From Eubacteriales bacterium (lineage in GTDB: Bacteria > Bacillota > Clostridia > Lachnospirales > Lachnospiraceae), in assembly GCA_030524545.1 (NCBI GenBank), contig JAUNGM010000015.1:1-64000 (forward strand): 64,000 nucleotides of DNA, given 5' to 3'. Positions 34,655 through 45,491 of this stretch are shown one piece after another. Both the position numbers and the translations under genes were made by a program. Positions within the stretch are counted from its first letter, which is position 1, and every line of letters starts with the position of its first letter. The notes below the pieces were generated by a model. That model was not told the origin of the DNA. It ran no database searches and saw nothing but the letters and a program-made list of their open reading frames with translations.

Positions 34655-37165
34655 TTATCTCTTTGCTGTCTTTACGGAAGAATACCCTCCATATACACGC
34701 TTTCCGCTAAACACACGGTAAGCACGAACTCTGTACTGATAGCTTGCACCTTTCTCCGCAGAAGTATCTATATGGGACAGCGTCCCGCTGTTCACTGTTT
34801 TTACAACAGACCATTTGCCGCCGCTATACCGCTGTAACTGATATCCTGTTGCCCCTTTTACTCGTGTCCAGGTATTTTTTAATCCTGTTCCGGTTTTTGA
34901 TACCGTAAGAGTCGTCTTGCCCAAAGATGTCTTTACACTCTTTCCGGCCGTATCATACAAGCCATATGTATTGCCTGTTTTTGTATAGGAGCGAACCGTA
35001 TAAACATAAGCGGTTCCCACTTCAACAGGATATGTTTGTGAGGAAGTATGGGTGTAGCTGGTAACATCAGCTCCGGCAATAGTGGCAACCCGTTCCCACT
35101 TCGTTCCATTTTTTCGGTAAATAAGATAGTGTGTCGCTCCGGCTGCCTTTTGCCACTTAATGGTCACCTGATTATACGATTTTGCTTTCACACTGACCAG
35201 CACCGGTCTGGCAGCGACAGCCTTACCGCCGGTCTTGGCTGAATATGCACCGTAGGTAGTCTTGCCGTTTACGGTACAGTAAGCTCTTACCCGATAGTAA
35301 CAGGTGCTTCCGGTCTTGATCGGATATTCCTTTGAGCTGGTCTGGGTAAAAGTGGTTCCGGATGTCTTTTGGATCACCTTCCAGGTTTTGCCCTTCAGAT
35401 AAGAAATTTCATAGCCCGTAGCCCCTTCCACCTTCTTCCAGGTAAGCTTCAGCTTGTTATACCCTGCGGAACTGATCTTCGTAATTTTGACTGCTGCAGG
35501 AATACGCTGTGCTTTGCATTTAGAACAGATGTTTTTCTGAAAAGAACACTTCAAAACCTTCGACGTACCGCAGACAGAACACTTCGCTGTATGGGTATTA
35601 TTCTTTTTTGAAGAATATTTCCATTTATGTGCTGTCTTTGGAACTGCCGCATAGTTTTCCTCACCGCACTTGGTACACTCTTTGTATTTCAGTCCTTCTG
35701 ACGTACAATCCGGCTTCAGGATTGTCTTCCATGCACCCCAGCTATGGGTACATTCACCGCCGGATGGAATATCCGCAGCCTGAACTGTATAATCTGTCAC
35801 AGAGGTGGGATATTCGTTTTTAAACTCGGCAGAATTATAATCACAGAAAATATCATCGGACTCTCTGATATGTTCCTTATCCGCCTCAAAAGATCTGCTC
35901 CCTTTCAAAAAATACTTATAATACTCCGGAATCACACCTGCGTCCCAGGTAGCATCCGTATTGTAAAATGCCCCCCTCAAATAAACGAGATTCCATATAT
36001 GATTCTCGCTTGGAACCATACGGTTTTCTATTCCAACTTCCATCAGCATACGATACATCAGCAGTGCATATCCCTGACAAACCGCTGTTTTATCAATGAG
36101 CGCCGCATATGCGGTAAACTGCCGTGTATAGCTGCTGTTTCTTACATGTGCCTCATCATAAGCGACTGTCCTGCAGATGTAATCATATATCTTCTTTATC
36201 CTCATATAAGGCGTTGTCTTTTCTGTGATCTTCAGACTTGCAAGCACCCGGTTTACCTCACTGGTTACCTTTTGTTCCTGGGCATAAGTTGTGTAAAATA
36301 CAAAAGGCAGATGAATCGTGTAAGTCATCGTTTTTTCATCTTTCGTGATCAGCCCCAGCTCCGTCTCCTGAAAATGCCATCTCAGATAATCGCCTTCCCA
36401 TGGATTTCCCGTCTCTTCAAAAGCCATAAGCAAAAGACTGTAAACCAGATAATCCCAGCTCTCCTCGTCTACCTCAAACGACAGATGCAGGGAAATATCC
36501 ACGGTCCCTTTTCTTTTTACCATTGCTGCACGCAGATCATCCGAGGCCTTAATAACAGCATTTAAATCGGCCTCGTCCACATCTTCGCTTTCAGATCCGG
36601 CTGTAAACAGCTCCGGTCCGGCTTCCATCACTACCTCTTCTGCAGAAGGAGTATCACAGCCGGTTCCAATAGGTGTAAACTCATCAACCCGTTTAATGGG
36701 GGCAATTGTGCAGACCACCTGTTTTCCGTCTGTGCTCTGAAACAGATCCTCATACTCCCCGTCTGCAAATTCTTCTGTCTGTGCTTCCTCCTCACCGGAT
36801 GTCAGTATATCTTCCGTATCGGAAAAAATCTCCGTATCTGACGCTTCCCCGGCACCCGCTGCTTCCGGGCTGCCTTCTTCGGGAAACAGTTCTTCCGGAA
36901 GCATTTCCTCCGGAGGATTTTCTTCCCGGGTATCCTCCTTCGGGGAAATCTCCTCCTGTGTACCCTCACTAAACACAGCGTCATCCCCGGGCAGATCAGT
37001 ATCTCCGCTTTCGTTTTCTTTCTCATCTGATGATGAAGCTTCCTGCATAAAAACAGAGATATCCTCCCCGCCGCTGGAAAATTCCGCCGCAAAAGCCGGA
37101 GAAACAGAGGTTATCCACATAACTGCCGATATGATCAGAGCTATCAGCTTCTTTTTCTCTTTCAT
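34655..37165 (-). CDS. Secreted transglutaminase-like protein with Fn3-like repeats
   Basis: 836 residues. A signal peptide (KKKLIALIISAVMWITSVSPAFA) is followed by a 120-residue Glu/Pro/Ser-rich linker. A transglutaminase-core domain has Cys of about 364 in AVCQGYA, His of about 389 in ENHIWN and Asp of about 404 in NTDATWD, a complete triad. Then come a Cys/His-rich segment with paired CxxC and three fibronectin-III-like repeats of about 90 residues (each ending YRVRAY or YTVRSY, and GAYS or GGYS). No sortase motif or membrane anchor is seen. It probably acts at the cell surface as a protease or cross-linker. Confidence 0.85.
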   Translation of the reverse strand: MKEKKKLIALIISAVMWITSVSPAFAAEFSSGGEDISVFMQEASSSDEKENESGDTDLPGDDAVFSEGTQEEISPKEDTREENPPEEMLPEELFPEEGSPEAAGAGEASDTEIFSDTEDILTSGEEEAQTEEFADGEYEDLFQSTDGKQVVCTIAPIKRVDEFTPIGTGCDTPSAEEVVMEAGPELFTAGSESEDVDEADLNAVIKASDDLRAAMVKRKGTVDISLHLSFEVDEESWDYLVYSLLLMAFEETGNPWEGDYLRWHFQETELGLITKDEKTMTYTIHLPFVFYTTYAQEQKVTSEVNRVLASLKITEKTTPYMRIKKIYDYICRTVAYDEAHVRNSSYTRQFTAYAALIDKTAVCQGYALLMYRMLMEVGIENRMVPSENHIWNLVYLRGAFYNTDATWDAGVIPEYYKYFLKGSRSFEADKEHIRESDDIFCDYNSAEFKNEYPTSVTDYTVQAADIPSGGECTHSWGAWKTILKPDCTSEGLKYKECTKCGEENYAAVPKTAHKWKYSSKKNNTHTAKCSVCGTSKVLKCSFQKNICSKCKAQRIPAAVKITKISSAGYNKLKLTWKKVEGATGYEISYLKGKTWKVIQKTSGTTFTQTSSKEYPIKTGSTCYYRVRAYCTVNGKTTYGAYSAKTGGKAVAARPVLVSVKAKSYNQVTIKWQKAAGATHYLIYRKNGTKWERVATIAGADVTSYTHTSSQTYPVEVGTAYVYTVRSYTKTGNTYGLYDTAGKSVKTSLGKTTLTVSKTGTGLKNTWTRVKGATGYQLQRYSGGKWSVVKTVNSGTLSHIDTSAEKGASYQYRVRAYRVFSGKRVYGGYSSVKTAKR

Positions 37166-37199
37166 GTCACTCCATTCTCCTTTCTTTGAATCTTAAGAA

Positions 37200-37228
37200 G
37201 AAGGGAGCGCTCCCTGGGGCACTCCCTT
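37200..37228 (-). terminator. glyS terminator
   Basis: AAGGGAG / CTCCCTT outer stem and GCTCC / GGGGC inner stem with one mismatch; TTCTTCTT follows on the minus strand. Confidence 0.6.
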
Positions 37229-37280
37229 ATCCTGTTATACTTCTCAGCCCGTAATGTGCTGTCTCATCATTATGCTGCTA

Positions 37281-38675
37281 TTAAAATGTAAACTTGTCTG
37301 CAAAATAAGCATCCAGCTCGTCAATCTTCACACGAACCTGTTCCATTGTATCACGATCACGGATCGTTACGGCGCCGTCTGTCTCAGACTCAAAATCATA
37401 GGTGATACAGAACGGAGTTCCGATCTCATCCTGTCTTCTGTAGCGTTTACCAATATTACCGCGGTCATCATACTCGCAGTTGTATTTCTTAGAAAGCTGC
37501 TGATAGATTTTCTCCGCACCTTCATTCAATTTTTTGGAGAGAGGAAGCACGCCGATCTTTACTGGAGCCAGTACCGGATGGAAGTGAAGAACGGTACGTA
37601 CATCATTCTTCTCTGCATCCAGAACCTCTTCGTCATATGCACTGCAGAGGAATGCCAGTACCATACGGTCAGCACCCAGAGACGGCTCAATGACATAAGG
37701 AACGTATTTCTGCTTCTTCTCATCATCAAAGTAGCTCATATCCTGGCCGGAAACATTCTGATGCTGGGTCAGGTCATAATCGGTTCTGTCAGCAATACCC
37801 CAAAGCTCGCCCCAGCCGAACGGGAACAAAAATTCCACATCCGTGGTAGCCTTGCTGTAGAAGCTCAGTTCTTCTTTGTCGTGGTCACGGTAACGTACTT
37901 CGTCTTCTTTCAGTCCAAGAGAGCTCAGCCAGTCAAGGCAGAACTTCTTCCAATACGCAAACCATTCAAGATCCGTATCCGGCTCGCAGAAAAATTCCAG
38001 CTCCATCTGCTCAAACTCACGTGTACGGAAAGTGAAGTTTCCGGGTGTGATCTCGTTACGGAAGGATTTACCGATCTGTCCGATACCAAATGGAATCTTC
38101 TTGCGGGATGTTCTCTGCACATTCTTGAAGTTGACAAAGATACCCTGTGCGGTTTCCGGTCTTAAATATACGGTATTCTTGGCATCCTCGGTAACACCCT
38201 GGAAAGTCTTGAACATCAGATTAAACTGACGGATATCTGTAAAGTTATGTTTGCCGCAGGTCGGGCACGGAACTTCATGTTCCTTAATAAATGCCATCAT
38301 TTCTTCCTGGGACCATGCATCTACGGTACCTTCCAGCTTGATGTCATGCTCTTCGCAGTAATCTTCGATCAGCTTGTCCGCACGGAAACGCTCATGGCAT
38401 TCCTTACAGTCCATCAGCGGGTCGGAAAATCCGCCCAGATGTCCGGATGCCACCCATGTCTGAGGGTTCATCAGAATCGCACAGTCCACACCAACATTAT
38501 AGGGGGACTCCTGAATAAATTTCTGCCACCATGCACGCTTTACATTATTCTTCAGCTCAACGCCAAGATTGCCGTAATCCCAGGTATTGGCCAGACCGCC
38601 GTAAATCTCGGAGCCTGGATAGACGAAACCTCTGGCCTTGGCCAGGGCTACAATTTTCTCCATTGTTTTTTCCAT
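37281..38675 (-). CDS. glyS: Glycyl-tRNA synthetase (alpha2 type)
   Basis: 464 residues from the ATG at 38673-38675 (GAGGAG upstream). Class II motifs: motif 2 with [21 protein letters not shown] and motif 3 with [30 protein letters not shown] at the start is diagnostic. It charges tRNA-Gly. Its own promoter (38810-38837) overlaps the end of recO. No T-box is found in its 130-base leader. Confidence 0.97.
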   Translation of the reverse strand: MEKTMEKIVALAKARGFVYPGSEIYGGLANTWDYGNLGVELKNNVKRAWWQKFIQESPYNVGVDCAILMNPQTWVASGHLGGFSDPLMDCKECHERFRADKLIEDYCEEHDIKLEGTVDAWSQEEMMAFIKEHEVPCPTCGKHNFTDIRQFNLMFKTFQGVTEDAKNTVYLRPETAQGIFVNFKNVQRTSRKKIPFGIGQIGKSFRNEITPGNFTFRTREFEQMELEFFCEPDTDLEWFAYWKKFCLDWLSSLGLKEDEVRYRDHDKEELSFYSKATTDVEFLFPFGWGELWGIADRTDYDLTQHQNVSGQDMSYFDDEKKQKYVPYVIEPSLGADRMVLAFLCSAYDEEVLDAEKNDVRTVLHFHPVLAPVKIGVLPLSKKLNEGAEKIYQQLSKKYNCEYDDRGNIGKRYRRQDEIGTPFCITYDFESETDGAVTIRDRDTMEQVRVKIDELDAYFADKFTF

Positions 38676-38809
38676 GATATCTCTCCTCATTTTCTCTATT
38701 GCCAACTGTTTTCCCTTAACGCGCAGGCGCCGGCTCCGAAGGAGTCTGTATTACGGAATGCCCGTATAGATATGCCTTATCGCGCAGGACAGTTATGTCA
38801 ATTATCATA

Positions 38810-38837
38810 ATTATACCATCAATAAATTTTTTTTCAA
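38810..38837 (-). promoter_or_regulatory. glyS promoter
   Basis: TTGAAA (38832-38837) and a perfect TATAAT (38810-38815), 16-bp spacer. Confidence 0.7.
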
Positions 38838-39595
38838 GTAGTTAAGCTCATCACTTCCAGAATCTCCAGGCTTTTAAAACGCCTGTCCGTATTGAAAGCA
38901 GTATATCTGCGGATATGATACTCCAATTCCTCCAGAACTTCCTCTTTTACGGTAAAAGTATATAACTTTCCCATAGGCGCACTGATGATAAACTGCATGG
39001 CATACAACGCTGCGCCGGATATCCTTACCGCATCCCGTACCCCCATGGCACACCTGCCGCAAAGCACTCCATGCTCATTCTGGGAAAAAAATGCCGGTTC
39101 TCCCTGTACGTTCCCGCTTCCGCAGGAGACACAGCCATGTACCTGCGGGCCAATCCCCTGCACGGCCATGGTCCGCAGCTCATACACGCAGCGTACCAGC
39201 CGGTCGTCAATATGAGGGTTCAGAAGTGCCTTCACAGTTACATAAAGAAGATTCATCATCTCCCGTTCATCGGTTCCCTCCCTGCCGAAATAATCCGCCA
39301 GTTCCAGAAAATAGTAACCATAATAGATTCCCGGCTGCATTCCTGCCAGTTCCACAAAATGATGAGTCACGGATACCTGATTGAGATTATAGCTGCTTCT
39401 CCCCTCATACAGGGTAAAAGCTCCGAAAACAAACGGATTTGCTGCTGCCATAAACGGGCTGTTCAACCGTCTGGCTCCTTTAGCAAACGCGGATATCTTG
39501 CCCCGCTCCCTTGTAAGAAGGACGATACGCTTATCGTATTCTCCGATGGGCATAGCGGACAACACCACTCCCTGTACTGTAATCAGGTCACTCAT
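38834..39595 (-). CDS. recO: DNA repair protein RecO
   Basis: 253 residues. The N-terminal OB fold (VQGVVLSAMPIGEYDKRIVL, then GKISAFAKGARR) and a C-terminal zinc site (CVSCG and CGRC near 155-185) match RecO. It loads RecA with RecR. The gene starts three bases after era, the usual era-recO pair in Firmicutes. Confidence 0.95.
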   Translation of the reverse strand: MSDLITVQGVVLSAMPIGEYDKRIVLLTRERGKISAFAKGARRLNSPFMAAANPFVFGAFTLYEGRSSYNLNQVSVTHHFVELAGMQPGIYYGYYFLELADYFGREGTDEREMMNLLYVTVKALLNPHIDDRLVRCVYELRTMAVQGIGPQVHGCVSCGSGNVQGEPAFFSQNEHGVLCGRCAMGVRDAVRISGAALYAMQFIISAPMGKLYTFTVKEEVLEELEYHIRRYTAFNTDRRFKSLEILEVMSLTT

Positions 39596-39598
39596 GGA

Positions 39599-40507
39599 TT
39601 AAATTTCCTTCTTATCATAGCCAAAATTCCTGATCATGAAGTCACTGTCCCGCCAGTCCTTCTTCACTTTCACCCACAATTTCAGATTTACACCGGATTC
39701 CAGCATCCTCTCAAGTTCAAAGCGGGCATTGCTGCCGATCTTTTTCAGCATGCTCCCCTGCTTGCCGATGATGATCCCTTTATGGGATTCCCTCTCGCAG
39801 ATGATCGTTGCTTCAATATCGACTATGGGCTTTCCTCCCGAGCGGCGCTTCATTTTATCAATGGCTACGGCAATTCCGTGAGGGATTTCCGCATCCAGGG
39901 CATGAAGTGCTTTTTCACGGATGATTTCTGCCGCAATCTGCCGCTGTGGCTGGTCTGTTACCGTATCCTCATCATAGAACATGGGACCATATGGCAGGTA
40001 CTTAAAAATACTTGTTATGATATCTTCCGTATTCATTCCCCGCAGAGCTGATACAGGAATGATCTCGTCAAACTCATAAATTCTCCGGTATGTGTCAATG
40101 GATCGTAGGATTTCCTCCTTTTCTACGGTATCCACCTTGTTAATAACCAAAATCACAGGAATATGCAGTCCGGCAAGCTGCTGTGCGATGTGCTGCTCCC
40201 CGGCACCGACAAATGTCGTCGGCTCTACCAGCCAGAGAATCACATCTACCTCCTTCAGGGTACGTTCTGCCACCTGCACCATATATTCTCCCAATTTATT
40301 CTTAGCCTTATGGATTCCCGGTGTATCCAGAAACACGATCTGACCATCCTCACACGTATACACTGTCTGAATACGGTTTCTGGTGGTCTGTGGCTTCTTG
40401 GAGGTAATGGCAATCTTCTGGCCGATCAGATGATTCATCAGTGTGGATTTGCCCACATTCGGCCGCCCGATGATCGCCACAAATCCCGATTTAAAATTAT
40501 CCTTCAT
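39599..40507 (-). CDS. era: GTPase Era
   Basis: 302 residues. G1 GRPNVGKST at 14-22, G3 DTPGIHKAK, G4 NKVDTV, and a C-terminal KH domain containing IIGKQGSMLKKIGSNAR that binds the 3' end of 16S rRNA. It acts in 30S assembly. Confidence 0.97.
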   Translation of the reverse strand: MKDNFKSGFVAIIGRPNVGKSTLMNHLIGQKIAITSKKPQTTRNRIQTVYTCEDGQIVFLDTPGIHKAKNKLGEYMVQVAERTLKEVDVILWLVEPTTFVGAGEQHIAQQLAGLHIPVILVINKVDTVEKEEILRSIDTYRRIYEFDEIIPVSALRGMNTEDIITSIFKYLPYGPMFYDEDTVTDQPQRQIAAEIIREKALHALDAEIPHGIAVAIDKMKRRSGGKPIVDIEATIICERESHKGIIIGKQGSMLKKIGSNARFELERMLESGVNLKLWVKVKKDWRDSDFMIRNFGYDKKEI

Positions 40508-40579
40508 CTATTCTATCCTCTCCCGATTATTCCTCTTACATTACTGTCCGGTTCATAACAGCAATCTCTCACCCGAATT

Positions 40580-43510
40580 TTATACCTGGCCGGCGATCAG
40601 ATGTTTGATTTCTCCAAACAGGCTCTGCTCCTCACGGATTGCTTTTTCGCTTCCCACTACACAGATTGCACCATCAGACAGAACGGCCTCTACCAGCGGA
40701 GCCAGCGCCTGCATGTCTTCCACCGTTGCATCCAGGATCTGATCCCGCTCTTTCTGGATCATCTCTTCCGTAACACCGCAGAAATAAGCGGTTTTTGAGA
40801 CATTTCCCTTCATCTGGGGTGTCTTCGGCACATCCTTGCCGCTGATGGTTCCGATGATATATTTGGTCATCTCGCGCTCATCCGCATGGAACGACCGGAT
40901 ATACTCCGGTACCCCCTTGTATACTTCCAGAGTATTTTTTAAATGAGGATCGCGGTAGGATACAAAATAACTCTCTCCGTTTCTGCGGAATCCGCTCATG
41001 CATCCATAGGCACCGCCCTTTACGCGAAGATTCATCCACAGATAATCATAACTTAACGCCACTTTCAGAATTTCCAGAGCGCCTGTGTATTCCAGGCCTT
41101 TTTTACGGAAGTTGCCTGTCTGTGCTACATACTGCACCTGTCCCGCTGTCATAAATCCCTCATTCTTCTTTTCGCACGGCATCTTTTCTTCGGATGTTTC
41201 TGCAAAAGAAGTATAGAGATTCTGCTTAAGGGAAACAGACAATGCTTTCACCTGCTCTACGGATTCCTGTTCGCCGGTATAACTGATCATAAGATATTCC
41301 GGGCGGAGGATTTCTGCCATCAACTGCCGAAGCTTTTCTATAAGTTCTTCTTTTCGGCTGTCAAATTCCCTTTCCAATTTTTCAATAAACTGATAATATC
41401 CGATTCCGGCCATCTCATCCTGAAAAGCCGCCATCGGCGAGCTGTAGGAAGAGGCCCGCAGCACGGCGGTACCATGTCCGGCGCTTACCAGATTGACCTG
41501 CGCTCTGGATTTCACCTGTGCAATAATCTCATAAAGGCGCTTTGTATCCTCCGGTCTGGAAGACACAAGGATTTCTTTTATCATATCAAAAAAGAAAGTC
41601 ATTTTTGTATACAGGGCTTTCCCGCGAACGGAAAACATGGCGCGGAACCCTTCTGTGGAATCTGCCTGCTCAAACACTTCTACACCGCACTGAATCCCGC
41701 CGGTACCTGCATTAATTTCATTAAAGAGGTCGCCGTAGGAGAAGTGTTCCGTGTCCACATACCCCAGTACAGATTTCAGCAGGCCAAGATAAGGTACCTT
41801 CTCCGGGCTTAAATGCTTCAGGTCAAATAAAAGATCCACATAGCCGATACCGTTGGTACACACATCATGGTACAGGAACAGACTTCCGTCCGCATCCAGC
41901 TCTTCATTGTAAAAATGCCCTGCTTCTCTGCGGATATCCTCCCGCTTCAGCATAGGAATGCAGGCAAGTGCCTCCGGCGCCTCTTCGCTTTCCTGATATT
42001 CCACCAGGCTTTCCGTCTTCTTCACAAGCTGCCGGAGTTCTTCTTCGGACAAGCTTCTTCTGTAAGCCTCCAGCTTCTCCTCAAGGGCCTTTTCTCTTTT
42101 CGCCGCCAGGCCTTTTACAGGAACCAGAGTCAATACGGAACCATGTGGATTATCAAGCAGATAAGTTTCGATCAATTTTTCAAAATATCCCTCATGCACC
42201 GCTTTTTTCAGATAATCAAATACCTCAAGAAGCTTCACGGAAACAAATGGATCTTCATCATCATACAGCCAGTTTCCCAAAATATCCAGGCTGTACATCA
42301 GCCCCTTCGGATAGGATGAAAAATCGGCTTCCCTGTAACGGAATTCAAAATAATTAATCCCGGCTTCCACAGCCTTGACATCAATTCCGTCCTTTACGAT
42401 GTCCTTAAGAACCTTCCGGATAATCGAAACAAATTCGTCTTTTTTATCAGGATTGGAGCCTTTGGCAATGACATCAAAATATGGCTGGCGGATTCCGTCC
42501 TCATAGGCACCATAAATGTCCTTGCCGACTCCCGCATCCAGCAATGCCTTTTTCAGAGGTGCTCCCGGCGCACTCAACAGCGCATAATCCAGCACCTCAA
42601 AAGCAGTGCATAATGTCATATCCATGGCAGTTCCAACAACCCGGTTATAAGAAAGATACGTGTTATCCCGGGTTCCCTCATTTTCGGACACAGGATACTC
42701 CATGGTCACATCACGGCAGGCTTCAAATGCCTTCTGCTCCTTCACTTCGGAATCGACGGTCAGGGCATCAAAAGCAGAAAGATAATGTTTATCAATAAAG
42801 TCCAGTTTTTCTGCCATATCCATATTTCCGTAAAGATAGATGTAACTGTTGGACGGATGGTAATACTGTCTGTGAAAAGCCAGAAATTCCTCATAGGACA
42901 GTTCCGGAATGTTCTCCGGATTGCCTCCGGATTCATAGCCATAGGTGGTGTCAGGGAACAGGGAATTCATGATTTCCCGCTCCAGCACTTCATCCGGAGA
43001 AGAAAACGCTCCCTTCATCTCGTTATAGACCACGCCGTTATAGGTCAGAGGGCCCTCCGTGCTTTCCAGATGATAGCTCCAGCCTTCCTGACGGAAAATC
43101 TCTTCTTTTTGGTAAATATTAGGATAAAAAACCGCATCCAGATAAACGTGCATCAGGTTCTGGAAATCCTGGTCATTACAGCTTGCTACAGGATAGCAGG
43201 TCTTATCCGGATATGTCATGGCATTCAAAAAAGTGTTCAAAGAGCCCTTCACCAGTTCCACAAAAGGATCCTTCAGCGGAAACTCCCTGGAACCGCACAG
43301 CACACTGTGCTCAAGGATATGAGCGACGCCGGTGCTGTTCCTGGGCGTTGTACGAAAGGCAATATTGAACACCTTATTTTCGTCATCATTCTCAATAAGC
43401 ATAACTCTGGCACCGGTTTTTCTGTGGCGCAGGAGCCAGCCAGTGGAATGAATATCTGTTAAATTTTCTTCTTGGATTACTTCGTATGCAGACAAAGCTT
43501 CTTTTTTCAT
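40580..43510 (-). CDS. M16C metalloprotease (presequence-protease-like)
   Basis: 976 residues from the ATG at 43508-43510 (GGAGGAAAGA upstream). The inverted zinc motif HILEH lies at 64-68, with the downstream Glu in the NEMKGAF region. Four M16 domains make up the length, and RNSTGVAHILEHSVLCGS is typical of the PreP/falcilysin group. It should degrade peptides inside the cell. A monocistronic gene with no partner. Confidence 0.92.
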   Translation of the reverse strand: MKKEALSAYEVIQEENLTDIHSTGWLLRHRKTGARVMLIENDDENKVFNIAFRTTPRNSTGVAHILEHSVLCGSREFPLKDPFVELVKGSLNTFLNAMTYPDKTCYPVASCNDQDFQNLMHVYLDAVFYPNIYQKEEIFRQEGWSYHLESTEGPLTYNGVVYNEMKGAFSSPDEVLEREIMNSLFPDTTYGYESGGNPENIPELSYEEFLAFHRQYYHPSNSYIYLYGNMDMAEKLDFIDKHYLSAFDALTVDSEVKEQKAFEACRDVTMEYPVSENEGTRDNTYLSYNRVVGTAMDMTLCTAFEVLDYALLSAPGAPLKKALLDAGVGKDIYGAYEDGIRQPYFDVIAKGSNPDKKDEFVSIIRKVLKDIVKDGIDVKAVEAGINYFEFRYREADFSSYPKGLMYSLDILGNWLYDDEDPFVSVKLLEVFDYLKKAVHEGYFEKLIETYLLDNPHGSVLTLVPVKGLAAKREKALEEKLEAYRRSLSEEELRQLVKKTESLVEYQESEEAPEALACIPMLKREDIRREAGHFYNEELDADGSLFLYHDVCTNGIGYVDLLFDLKHLSPEKVPYLGLLKSVLGYVDTEHFSYGDLFNEINAGTGGIQCGVEVFEQADSTEGFRAMFSVRGKALYTKMTFFFDMIKEILVSSRPEDTKRLYEIIAQVKSRAQVNLVSAGHGTAVLRASSYSSPMAAFQDEMAGIGYYQFIEKLEREFDSRKEELIEKLRQLMAEILRPEYLMISYTGEQESVEQVKALSVSLKQNLYTSFAETSEEKMPCEKKNEGFMTAGQVQYVAQTGNFRKKGLEYTGALEILKVALSYDYLWMNLRVKGGAYGCMSGFRRNGESYFVSYRDPHLKNTLEVYKGVPEYIRSFHADEREMTKYIIGTISGKDVPKTPQMKGNVSKTAYFCGVTEEMIQKERDQILDATVEDMQALAPLVEAVLSDGAICVVGSEKAIREEQSLFGEIKHLIAGQV

Positions 43511-43650
43511 TCTTTCCTCCAGCAGTTTTTTATTATATTTTGCTATATTTTTACATATCTTATTCCCGATAGCATTATAACATTCTTCCTGCCGGAAGTC
43601 CAATCATTCCATAAAAATGGATATTCGTCATCCGCTTTTGCCGGCCGTGG

Positions 43651-44232
43651 TTAAATTCCCCCCTCACCAGGGAATTTCAGCTCATACATCTCTCTGGCGG
43701 CTTTTGTGATCATTTCCAGTTCATCCGTAAGCTGGATTGCCGCCGGAAGCTGCACTGCCGTATGGCGGATATCCTTCTGAAGCTTTTCTTTGGCGTGTTC
43801 ACTGCTTATGCTCACAAGGCCGCAGAGCATATTGTTATAGGATTTGTCCTTCTCGCAAAGATCCATATAGAGCTTCACCAGATGACAGCATTCCCTGTAA
43901 AGCAGCTCCCGGTGCAGCTCACTCTTCCGGCTCAGTTCCCGGAACTGAAGCTTCTCCAGATGCTTTATGATCTCTTTGCGTGCACGCTTAATGGCAAACC
44001 ATTTTTTTTCCGCATCGCGGTTAAATTCAAGAGTCATCCACAGAGCCATAAAACCATCCGCTCTTGCTCCGTCACCTGTATCCGCGGCATCATGATACCG
44101 CACTTCCCAGAGTTCTTTACGGATTTCATTCTCTTTCGTATCTTCTCCCTCTGCAATTGCCTGATCCAGAAGCGCCTTTCTCTTCAGCGGGTCAGATTCC
44201 CGGTAATAGGCTGCAATCGTAGGTGTATCCAT
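43651..44232 (-). CDS. Hypothetical helical protein
   Basis: 193 residues, almost all helical and highly charged. The pattern YYRESDPLKRKALLDQAI at the start and YRECCHLVKLYMDLCEKDKS in the middle recur in Lachnospiraceae proteins of unknown function. AAGGAGAAAGACATAG precedes the ATG. It follows glf by 19 bases and may be co-transcribed with it. No function assigned. Confidence 0.7.
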   Translation of the reverse strand: MDTPTIAAYYRESDPLKRKALLDQAIAEGEDTKENEIRKELWEVRYHDAADTGDGARADGFMALWMTLEFNRDAEKKWFAIKRARKEIIKHLEKLQFRELSRKSELHRELLYRECCHLVKLYMDLCEKDKSYNNMLCGLVSISSEHAKEKLQKDIRHTAVQLPAAIQLTDELEMITKAAREMYELKFPGEGGI

Positions 44233-44251
44233 CTATGTCTTTCTCCTTCCA

Positions 44252-45373
44252 TCATTCCTTCGGCGATTCGTAGCTCAGTTCCGTTTCAGCCAGATTCAGA
44301 GCCTCCTCGATCACTTTATCCATATCCATGTATCGATACATTCCCAGACGTCCGCCGAACAGCACATTCTTCTCTTCCAGTGCACGCTGCTCATATTTTG
44401 CAAACAATTCATCATTTCTGGGATCATTAATCGGATAATATGGTTCTGCCCCGGGCTTCCATTCTGCGGAGTATTCCCTGGTGATGACCGTCTTCGGCTG
44501 CGTGCCGAATTCGAAATGCTTATGTTCGATCACTCTGGTATAGGGAACTTCGTAATCCGTATAATTTACCACCGCATTGCCCTGGTAATTTTCCATATCC
44601 AGTACCTCTGTCTCAAAACGAAGAGAACGATATTCCAGCTCTCCATAACAGAATTCATAATATGCATCAATCATACCGGTAAACAAAACTTTGTCTGCCT
44701 GTGCGGTAAGTTCCTCCCGATTAGCAAAGAAATCCGTATTCAGCACTACCTGTACGCCTTCCAGGAGTTTCTTCACCATACGGGTATACCCGCCTTTTGG
44801 AATTCCCTGATAAGGGTCTTTAAAATAGTTATTGTCGTAGGTATAACGGAGGGGAAGCCTTTTTATAATAAAGGACGGCAGATTCCTGCACTCTCTGCCC
44901 CACTGTTTCCTGGTATATCCTTCGATCAGCTTCTCATAGACATCCTGTCCTACCAATGCCAGTGCCTGCTCTTCCAGGTTCTTGGGATGAGTAATATGCA
45001 TTCTGCTGATCTGTTCCCGTATCTTCGCCTGTGCCTCTGCCGGTGTACGCACTCCCCAAAGCTGGTGAAAGGTATTCATATTAAACGGCAGGTTATACAA
45101 TTCATCTTTATAAACCGCAATGGGTGAATTTACAAAATGGTTGAACTCCGCAAATTCATTTACATAATCCCAGACCTTTTTATTGGAAGTATGAAAAATA
45201 TGGGCACCATAACGATGTACCTGTATTCCTTCTACTTCTTCCGTATAAATATTACCTCCGATATGGTCACGCTTGTCAATGACAAGACAGGTTTTGTTAT
45301 GCTTCGCAGCCTCATGGGCAAAAACAGCACCGAAAAGTCCGGCGCCTACAATCAGATAGTCATATTTTTTCAA
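44252..45373 (-). CDS. glf: UDP-galactopyranose mutase
   Basis: 373 residues from a TTG start (45371-45373), 8 bases after GAGGGTG. The FAD fold begins YLIVGAGLFGAVFA; the active-site region contains RYGAHIFHTSNKKVW, and FGGRLGMYRYMDMD near the end is typical. It makes UDP-galactofuranose for cell-surface glycans. No glycan cluster surrounds it, so the sugar is probably added by transferases encoded elsewhere. Confidence 0.95.
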   Translation of the reverse strand: MKKYDYLIVGAGLFGAVFAHEAAKHNKTCLVIDKRDHIGGNIYTEEVEGIQVHRYGAHIFHTSNKKVWDYVNEFAEFNHFVNSPIAVYKDELYNLPFNMNTFHQLWGVRTPAEAQAKIREQISRMHITHPKNLEEQALALVGQDVYEKLIEGYTRKQWGRECRNLPSFIIKRLPLRYTYDNNYFKDPYQGIPKGGYTRMVKKLLEGVQVVLNTDFFANREELTAQADKVLFTGMIDAYYEFCYGELEYRSLRFETEVLDMENYQGNAVVNYTDYEVPYTRVIEHKHFEFGTQPKTVITREYSAEWKPGAEPYYPINDPRNDELFAKYEQRALEEKNVLFGGRLGMYRYMDMDKVIEEALNLAETELSYESPKE

Positions 45374-45491
45374 AAAAAGACACCCTCTTTCTGTTCCTCA
45401 TTTATAAAGATATCACATCTTTCAATGTTTATCATTATAACAGATTCACCAAAAAAAGGGTAGTCTTATAATTACTTATTATTCACTTTCG

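Noticed and set aside
38706..38830. T-box in the glyS leader
   Set aside because: Synthetase genes often have one, but the leader is too short and lacks an AGGGTGG-type sequence and terminator.
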